Below, in pieces: positions 59,094-64,000 of a DNA stretch of 64,000 nt. Source of the DNA: Terriglobales bacterium (GTDB taxonomy: Bacteria; Acidobacteriota; Terriglobia; Terriglobales; Acidobacteriaceae); contig JAOAPE010000013.1 of assembly GCA_025462725.1 (NCBI GenBank), positions 40,100 through 104,099 of the forward strand, given 5' to 3'. The notes beneath the pieces were generated by a model. That model did no database searches. It was not told where the DNA came from and worked only from the letters and a program-made list of their open reading frames with translations. The number at the start of each line of letters is the position of its first letter. The first letter of the stretch is position 1. The position numbers were made by a program, and so were the translations under genes.

Positions 59094-59244
59094 GGGTCCT
59101 TTCAGTCCCCAAGTTTTGTTCTGCAAGTTCCCGCCTTGATTTACCTCGTTTTTTAATTCAGCGTAAAACCAATGCGATGGCATATCCCTGTTCAGCAAGA
59201 CGCGATACGTCTGCCCAGCCGGGGCCATCCGGAAAAGAACAAAC

Positions 59245-60486
59245 TTGATTAAGCATTTCTCAGAACTGCCGCTCTCGGCTCATACCCAGGAACGGCTCGC
59301 AGCAGCAAACTTTACAATCCCAACCGTGGTGCAGGCCAGCGCGATACCACATGCGCTTGCAGGGACAGACATCCTTGCCACCGCCCAAACCGGCACTGGT
59401 AAAACACTAGCTTTCCTCGTGCCCATCGTCGAGCAATTGCTCGAACAAAAGCCCGCAGGAATGGCCGCCTTGGTGCTGGTTCCCACGCGTGAACTCGCTA
59501 TACAAGTCGTTGGACAATACAACTTGCTTCGCGGAAAACAACTTCCTGCCGCTGCTCAGGTCGTCGGCGGATTGTCAGAAAAAGAACAGATCAAGAGCAT
59601 CAAAGCTGGAGCGCGACTTGTGGTCGCTACTCCCGGCCGACTCGAAGATCTGATCAAACGCAAGCTCATAGACATCAGCAAGCTCAAAGTGCTTGTGCTT
59701 GATGAAGCCGATCGCATGCTCGACATGGGATTCATTCAGCCTTTAAAGCGCATTGTCAGCGCTATGCCCAAGCAGCGTCAGACCATGCTTTTCTCGGCGA
59801 CGCTTGAGACCTCCGTCGTGCATCTGGTCAGCGATTACCTGAACAAGCCCGTACGCCTGGCCTTTGGTTCCACGCTTTCGCCTTGCGAGAACGTGAAACT
59901 GCAAGCTTTCGAAGTCTCTACGGAGCAGAAGTTTTCACTTTTGCAAAACCTTCTCGAAGGTGAAACCGGACGATGTTTGGTATTTGCTCGCACCAAGCGC
60001 GGCACCGAACGTCTTGCGAAAAAGCTCGTGCAAAGCGGGATTTCCGCAGCCATGATACATGGCGGACGCACGCAGCCGCAGCGCAACATTGCTCTTGCCG
60101 ATTTCCAGAAAGGCAAAGTCCGTTTGCTGATCGCCACTGATGTTGCTTCACGTGGTATCCACGTTGACGACATCGCGCACGTGATCAACTACGAATTGCC
60201 GGAGATAGCGGAAGACTTCGTTCACCGCGTTGGTCGTACCGGACGCGCCGGAGCAACGGGTATCGCATCCACGTTCTATAGTCGCCAGGAGCAGCATGAC
60301 CTGGCTGCAATGGAACGCACTTTGAAACTGAAAATGGAACGTATGAAAATCAACGGCACTTTGGAGCGCGAAGAACGCCCCAAGCCGGTTGACGTTTCCA
60401 ACTACGTCGCCAAGCCTGTCGGCAAAGGCTCGCGCATGGTGCTCATGCCGGGAGAAGTTCTAAGCCGCCACGGCGCTTCGAACTAA
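59245..60486 (+). CDS. rhlE: DEAD-box RNA helicase (RhlE-like)
   Basis: A 413-residue ATP-dependent RNA helicase. The Q motif region FTIPTVVQASAIP lies near 22-34, Walker A AQTGTGKT near 47, DEAD in VLDEADRMLDMG near 152, SAT near 183, and HRVGRTGRAG near 325 with ARGIxxx-type DVASRGIHVDDI. The start is TTG at 59245; GGAAAAG eight bases upstream supports it, and no ATG precedes it in frame. The C-terminus beyond about 370 is short and Lys/Pro-rich. It may remodel ribosomal or degradosome RNA. A terminator follows. Confidence 0.94.
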   Translation: MIKHFSELPLSAHTQERLAAANFTIPTVVQASAIPHALAGTDILATAQTGTGKTLAFLVPIVEQLLEQKPAGMAALVLVPTRELAIQVVGQYNLLRGKQLPAAAQVVGGLSEKEQIKSIKAGARLVVATPGRLEDLIKRKLIDISKLKVLVLDEADRMLDMGFIQPLKRIVSAMPKQRQTMLFSATLETSVVHLVSDYLNKPVRLAFGSTLSPCENVKLQAFEVSTEQKFSLLQNLLEGETGRCLVFARTKRGTERLAKKLVQSGISAAMIHGGRTQPQRNIALADFQKGKVRLLIATDVASRGIHVDDIAHVINYELPEIAEDFVHRVGRTGRAGATGIASTFYSRQEQHDLAAMERTLKLKMERMKINGTLEREERPKPVDVSNYVAKPVGKGSRMVLMPGEVLSRHGASN

Positions 60487-60509
60487 CTTTCGTTGCAACA
60501 CAAATTGAA

Positions 60510-60537
60510 GGGAGCCGAATTCGGCTCCCTTTTTATT
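60510..60537 (+). terminator. Terminator after rhlE
   Basis: The 20-base palindrome GGGAGCCGAATTCGGCTCCC is followed by TTTTTATT. Confidence 0.92.
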
Positions 60538-60554
60538 GCTATCATCTCTCGCAA

Positions 60555-61715
60555 ATGCAAACAGCAGATGTAGTCATCGTCGGTGGCGGAATCGTTGGCT
60601 CGAGTATCGCTTATCACCTCACGGCCGCTGGATGTCGCAATGTGCTCGTCCTCGAGCGCGAGACTCACACCGGCAAAGGATCGACCGGAAAGAGTATGGG
60701 CGGAGTGCGCGCGCAGTTCTCCACTCCGGTGAACATCCAAATGTCGCTGTATTCCATCCCGTTCTACGCCGCATTCGACGAAGTCATGGGACATCCCGCG
60801 GGATATCGGCCGCAAGGTTATTTGTTCATGGCGACTTCAACAGCGCACATGGATTACTTGCGAACGAATCATGCGCAGCAAGTCGTGCTCGGACTCAAGG
60901 CAGCTTCGCTGCTCAGCGGAGACGAGATTCGGGCGATGTATCCGAAGCTTCGCGGAGATGACATCATTGGCGGGAGTTTCTGTTCCACAGATGGATTTGT
61001 TGACCCGTATAGCGCGATGACCGGATTCATGGCGAAAGCTGTCGAGAATGGCGCAACGTTGTGGCGCGATTGCGAAGTCACCGGAATAAATCGCGATGCA
61101 AGCGGCATCAACGGTGTTGAAACAACAAAAGGAAGCATAGCGACGCGCACCGTTGTGAATGCCGCAGGAGCGTGGGCCGCAGGAGTTGCGAAATTCGGTG
61201 GAATCGAACTTCCCGTTGAGCCGCTTCGCCGCATGCTCGTCCCGACAGAGCCTTTCGATGAATTTCCTCATACCGCGCCGATGATCATTGACATGTCCAC
61301 TGGATTCCATTTTCGTCCCGAAGGCCGCGGATTTCTTCTCGCATGGAATGATGCGGAAGAGACTCCCGGATTCAAAATGAACTTCGAGCCATCATTCATC
61401 GAAAAGATTTTGGTCCATGCAGCAGATCGTGTTCCTTGCTTCGAGCATGTTCCGGTAAATCCGAAACGCGCATGGGCGGGACTCTATGAGATGACTCCCG
61501 ATCACCATCCCATCATCGGCCCCGCACATGGATTGCGCGGCCTCTACTTCGCCAACGGCTTCAGCGGACACGGCGTGATGCATGCTCCGGCGACGGGCAA
61601 ACTCACCTCCGACCTGATTCTCAGAGGCACATCTGACATCATCTCTGACCCTCGAGCGTTTGCGCTAGAGCGCTTTGCCGACGGTCGAATGATCCACGAG
61701 ACCGCGGTGCTGTAA
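60555..61715 (+). CDS. FAD-dependent amino-acid-oxidase-like oxidoreductase
   Basis: A 386-residue member of the DAO/sarcosine oxidase-type family. The FAD-binding GGGIVGSSIAYHLTAAG lies at residues 8-24, with the acidic ribose residue in LERETH near 35. A second motif, VVNAAGAWAAGVAKFGG near 200, and a C-terminal GLYEMTPDHHPIIGPA, GLYFANGFSGHGVMHAPATG are typical of glycine/sarcosine-type oxidases. It oxidises an amine or amino acid, producing peroxide or passing electrons on; substrate unknown. It is monocistronic between the helicase terminator and the UBP-finger gene. Confidence 0.92.
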   Translation: MQTADVVIVGGGIVGSSIAYHLTAAGCRNVLVLERETHTGKGSTGKSMGGVRAQFSTPVNIQMSLYSIPFYAAFDEVMGHPAGYRPQGYLFMATSTAHMDYLRTNHAQQVVLGLKAASLLSGDEIRAMYPKLRGDDIIGGSFCSTDGFVDPYSAMTGFMAKAVENGATLWRDCEVTGINRDASGINGVETTKGSIATRTVVNAAGAWAAGVAKFGGIELPVEPLRRMLVPTEPFDEFPHTAPMIIDMSTGFHFRPEGRGFLLAWNDAEETPGFKMNFEPSFIEKILVHAADRVPCFEHVPVNPKRAWAGLYEMTPDHHPIIGPAHGLRGLYFANGFSGHGVMHAPATGKLTSDLILRGTSDIISDPRAFALERFADGRMIHETAVL

Positions 61716-61762
61716 GCATGATTCCCATGTTGGCTTCGCGAACGTGGGCTCCCTGATTCGTT

Positions 61763-62032
61763 CTACGCTGCGAATTGGATAGGCGAAACCTCGTCCACGT
61801 AACACCACACCCAGGTTTCGCCCGGCTCGATGGAACGCACTAGCGGGTGTTTCACCTTATGAAAATGCTTCGTGGCATGTTTGTTCTTCGATGAGTCGCA
61901 GCAGCCAACGTGCCCGCAAGAGAGACACAGTCGCAAGTGGACCCAAGTGTCGCTGATCTTCACGCAGTCTTCGCAAACATGTTTGTCTGTCGTCTTGAAT
62001 TTGATCTGGTCCAGATGCTCACATTCCGCCAT
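61763..62032 (-). CDS. UBP-type zinc finger protein (89 aa)
   Basis: A complete ZnF-UBP domain: Cys4 and His6, Cys20 and Cys23, Cys36 and Cys39, His41, Cys44, His52 and His56 with the expected spacing, then HPLVRSI and WVWCYVDEV. In eukaryotes this domain binds the C-terminus of ubiquitin; bacterial copies are single-domain proteins of unknown partner. It sits 12 bases after the hpnI stop on the same strand, so co-transcription is likely. Confidence 0.9.
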   Translation of the reverse strand: MAECEHLDQIKFKTTDKHVCEDCVKISDTWVHLRLCLSCGHVGCCDSSKNKHATKHFHKVKHPLVRSIEPGETWVWCYVDEVSPIQFAA

Positions 62033-62044
62033 CTTCCGCTCCCA

Positions 62045-63247
62045 TCATTTGCCGCTGCTTTGCTTCAGCGCGCCTTCAGTATTCACTCGCCTCATTTTAC
62101 CGCCGAACTCTAACCGGTATTCTTCTCCGCGCCAGTCAATAATGTCTCCGGCGTAACTTGCCGCCCAGAAAACAAATCCGAGTAGATCGCGGAGCGGATA
62201 AAGCCAGAACCACAGCAGCGCGCGCGGATCACGCACGATGCCGTATCCGATGACTAGCGTCTGAATGACGCGGTTCGCGATTGCCCATGAGAGTAGAGCG
62301 AAGCCGAGCAATGGTCGCCCAAGCGCGATGCCGGCAATCAATCCGAGTAATCCGAACGGCATAGCGAAGGTCAGTCCGCTGCCGAAGTGTCCTTTGGGCC
62401 GTGAGTAGCGGGTGCTTTTCATCCAGCGCACTTGATGTCCCCAGGATTTTGACCAGCTGCGATTCAACACGACGTGATCGATAACATGCTCGGAGATCAC
62501 ATTCTTGTATCCTGCGGCATCGGCCATATTGCCGAGCACATAATCATCTGAGCAGTAATCTCCAAGCTGCGTGATGCCGCCGATCTTTTCAATGACATGC
62601 TTGCGCGTGGCCATTGTCGGTCCGAGGGCGAACTTCATTCCTTCGAGCATGTCGGCGATCAGGACGCCTGAAGTCATCTCCACGGACATTCCCAGCGCTT
62701 CAAGTCGCGCCCACAAACCGCCGACGGGAAGCCCGCGATAGAGGCAAGTAACGACGCCGATCATCTTATCGAGCAGCGGAGGGACGACTTCACGCAAATA
62801 GTTCGGCTGCACCCAAACGTCACTGTCACTGATGACGAGGATCTCGTGCTGCGCGGCAGTCACCATTGTCGCCAACGAGTAGACCTTTGCGTTGGGGCAT
62901 GGAGGTTCACCGGTTGTAAGTATCCGAACTTTCACCGCCGGATATGTAGAACTGATCTCGCGGACAAGCTGCAGAGCCGCGTCATTGCTGCTTCGCGCGC
63001 AGAAGAGCAATTCGTAATCGGGATAATCCTGCTGAAAAAAACTTTCGAGATTTTCCCGCAGGCGCGGCTCCATGCCATGCACAGGCTTCAGTACACTCAC
63101 CGGCGGCTGCGCGTTTTCACTATGGCGCTGTCGCGCTGCCTGCAGCAGGATGGCGTGTCTGCGCGCGGCGAGGAGAGCCATCGCGAGGAAGACGGTGCTC
63201 GCCAGCGTGCCAATGAGCGAAATGCCAAGTAGCAGGTATGAGAACAT
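62045..63247 (-). CDS. hpnI: HpnI-type hopanoid glycosyltransferase
   Basis: A 400-residue membrane-bound family 21 glycosyltransferase, like ceramide glucosyltransferase. The N-terminal helix (YLLLGISLIGTLASTVFLAM) is followed by the GT-A domain with PVSVLKPVHGMEP near 50, ISDSDVWVQPNYL near 140 (DxD) and GDYCSDDYVLG near 220. The QVRWMKSTR product motif lies near 277, then two or three C-terminal helices. HpnI adds N-acetylglucosamine to bacteriohopanetetrol in the inner membrane. Other hopanoid genes are not in this window. Start codons of this and the next gene overlap by 10 bases. Confidence 0.9.
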   Translation of the reverse strand: MFSYLLLGISLIGTLASTVFLAMALLAARRHAILLQAARQRHSENAQPPVSVLKPVHGMEPRLRENLESFFQQDYPDYELLFCARSSNDAALQLVREISSTYPAVKVRILTTGEPPCPNAKVYSLATMVTAAQHEILVISDSDVWVQPNYLREVVPPLLDKMIGVVTCLYRGLPVGGLWARLEALGMSVEMTSGVLIADMLEGMKFALGPTMATRKHVIEKIGGITQLGDYCSDDYVLGNMADAAGYKNVISEHVIDHVVLNRSWSKSWGHQVRWMKSTRYSRPKGHFGSGLTFAMPFGLLGLIAGIALGRPLLGFALLSWAIANRVIQTLVIGYGIVRDPRALLWFWLYPLRDLLGFVFWAASYAGDIIDWRGEEYRLEFGGKMRRVNTEGALKQSSGK

Positions 63248-63663
63248 TGATTGTGGTCAAACTGATAAAGCTACTAATCGCACTGGCACTGATCGTCTCT
63301 GTCTTGATGATAGTGGCACCGCGCCTATGGGTAAAGAACAAGAAGTCATTGCTGACATACAACGGGCACATCTCAGAACAGATAAAACTTTTTCACGGCA
63401 AGAACGGAGCGCTGCTCTTTTACTTGCCTGAGCAGGATTCAAACGGCGCTTATATCTACACTTCACAAAACGGACTGTGGCGATGCGATGCCGATTCCTT
63501 CATTGCACTCAAACTTATCGCGTTGAGCATACTGAATCCTGCAGGATGCTCGGCCTCCTCAACGGGTACTGCGATTGCTCCTTTCTCTGCTCAGCCGCAG
63601 TCGCTTGAATTCAAGCTACACAATATTCCGGTGGTGGTCAGCTGGCAGGCGCCGCCCCGCTGA
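63238..63663 (+). CDS. Unknown single-span membrane protein (141 aa)
   Basis: A short protein with an N-terminal hydrophobic anchor (LIKLLIALALIVSVLMIVAP) and a soluble part that could be periplasmic. It has two Cys in LWRCDADSF and LNPAGCSAS, a likely disulfide pair. No family is recognised. It is divergent from hpnI with a 10-base overlap of start regions, which is unusual; the ribosome site (AGCAGG) lies inside the hpnI coding sequence. Translation from ATG at 63238 is therefore less certain. Confidence 0.5.
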   Translation: MRTLIVVKLIKLLIALALIVSVLMIVAPRLWVKNKKSLLTYNGHISEQIKLFHGKNGALLFYLPEQDSNGAYIYTSQNGLWRCDADSFIALKLIALSILNPAGCSASSTGTAIAPFSAQPQSLEFKLHNIPVVVSWQAPPR

Positions 63664-63733
63664 TCTCCGGAACAGTGGTGTAGAATAAATCCACCCCAGC
63701 CGCAGAATGTTTCAGCGGCATCCTTCCAATAGT

Positions 63734-63810
63734 CGGGACGTGGCTCAGCCTGGTAGAGCACTCGCTTGGGGTGCGAGGGGTCGGCAGTTCGAATCTGCCC
63801 GTCCCGACCA
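63734..63810 (+). tRNA. tRNA-Pro (anticodon GGG)
   Basis: A complete cloverleaf of 77 nt with encoded CCA. Acceptor stem CGGGACG/CGTCCCG, D arm GCTC-GAGC with CCTGGT loop, anticodon stem CTCGC/GCGAG with loop TTGGGGT giving GGG, T arm with GTTCGAATC. Discriminator A. Confidence 0.95.
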
Positions 63811-63825
63811 ATTTAAGCAAGTTTC

Positions 63826-63849
63826 TAGTTCCTAGTTTTTAGTTCCTAG
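63826..63849. repeat. Short direct repeat after tRNA-Pro
   Basis: TAGTTCCTAG occurs twice (63826-63835 and 63840-63849), 14 bases apart, directly downstream of the tRNA. No integrase or att-like copy of the tRNA end was seen; the rest of the window, to 64000, shows no gene. Confidence 0.5.
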
Positions 63850-64000
63850 CGAAACCCTTGTGTTTCATCTCCCCTCAAGGTACCCCTCCCCCCACCCATT
63901 GTAAGATATCCACAGCCATCAACTTAGCCAAAAACGGTCAGCAAAGTCGTCATAACAATGCACTTTGCGCTAAATACCTGCAACGCAGGCACTAAGCCCC

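Noticed and set aside
63826..63849. Direct repeat after tRNA-Pro as a possible integration site
   Set aside because: It is not a copy of the tRNA 3' end and no integrase or element was seen nearby; kept only as a short repeat.
1..64000. CRISPR arrays, rRNA genes, prophage or transposase genes
   Set aside because: No regularly spaced repeats, rRNA-like conserved stretches, or phage/transposase motifs were found by reading.

Overview
The window reads as chromosomal DNA of a Gram-negative, aerobic, heterotrophic bacterium, most likely an Acidobacteriota member of the Terriglobia type. This is an inference. It rests on an Oar-like TonB-dependent receptor with an N-terminal carboxypeptidase-regulatory domain (49342-52215), acidobacterial-looking small proteins, KDO-lipid A and hopanoid genes (kdsB, hpnI), and a bc-caa3 respiratory supercluster. 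No rRNA, CRISPR array, prophage or classical insertion sequence was seen. Two tRNAs with encoded CCA are present: Met(CAT) on the minus strand and Pro(GGG) on the plus strand.

Layout. 0-3.1 kb: bactofilin with its terminator, two tiny Cys-pair proteins and the lipid II flippase MurJ. 3.14-3.64 kb: a GxxExxY protein in a cassette bounded by perfect 17-bp inverted repeats. 3.6-10.9 kb: an exported amidohydrolase, several His/Met-rich exported proteins (suggesting metal handling), kdsB, a YitT-type membrane protein and an outer-membrane protein, ending in a truncated TolC N-terminus. 10.9-23.3 kb: a long minus-strand series combining acyl-CoA breakdown (acyl-CoA dehydrogenase, two crotonases, CoA-transferase, 3-hydroxyacyl-CoA dehydrogenase, acyl-CoA ligase), a type II NADH dehydrogenase, a YWTD propeller, and a Mla-type lipid transporter (mlaE, mlaF and an mlaD with an OmpA-like tail). 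23.5-28.0 kb: a STAS-like protein and an EmrA/EmrB/TolC efflux operon.

28.6-36.6 kb: a plus-strand respiratory operon. It runs caa3 oxidase subunits II, I and III, an unknown membrane protein, a di-heme cytochrome c lipoprotein, a Rieske protein, cytochrome b fused to cytochrome c, and CtaG. A good -24/-12 (sigma-54) promoter lies before it, and a sigma-54 activator with a GAF domain lies just after it. 38.7-43.2 kb: an AI-2E family membrane protein, an unknown exported protein, dodecin, and a decayed zone. 43.3-47.6 kb: tRNA-Met, HdeD, a DsbA-like protein overlapping a peroxiredoxin, a lipoprotein, and two regulators with the same two domains in opposite order. 48-52.2 kb: a Gly-rich exported protein and the TonB-type receptor. 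52.3-58.8 kb: an encapsulated-ferritin-like protein without a shell gene, an RND pump with its adaptor, and an MFS pump. 59-64 kb: RhlE helicase, an FAD oxidoreductase, a UBP-type zinc finger with HpnI, a small membrane protein and tRNA-Pro.

The region contains at least five gene remnants: a TolC N-terminus, an acyl-CoA ligase C-terminus, an S33 hydrolase C-terminus, a DUF4917 fragment, and a glycogen-debranching C-terminus joined to it. These mark it as a site of repeated small deletions and rearrangements. The items most worth following up are the inverted-repeat GxxExxY cassette, the sigma-54 bracket around the respiratory operon, the domain-swapped pseudo-receiver regulators, and the orphan encapsulated ferritin.
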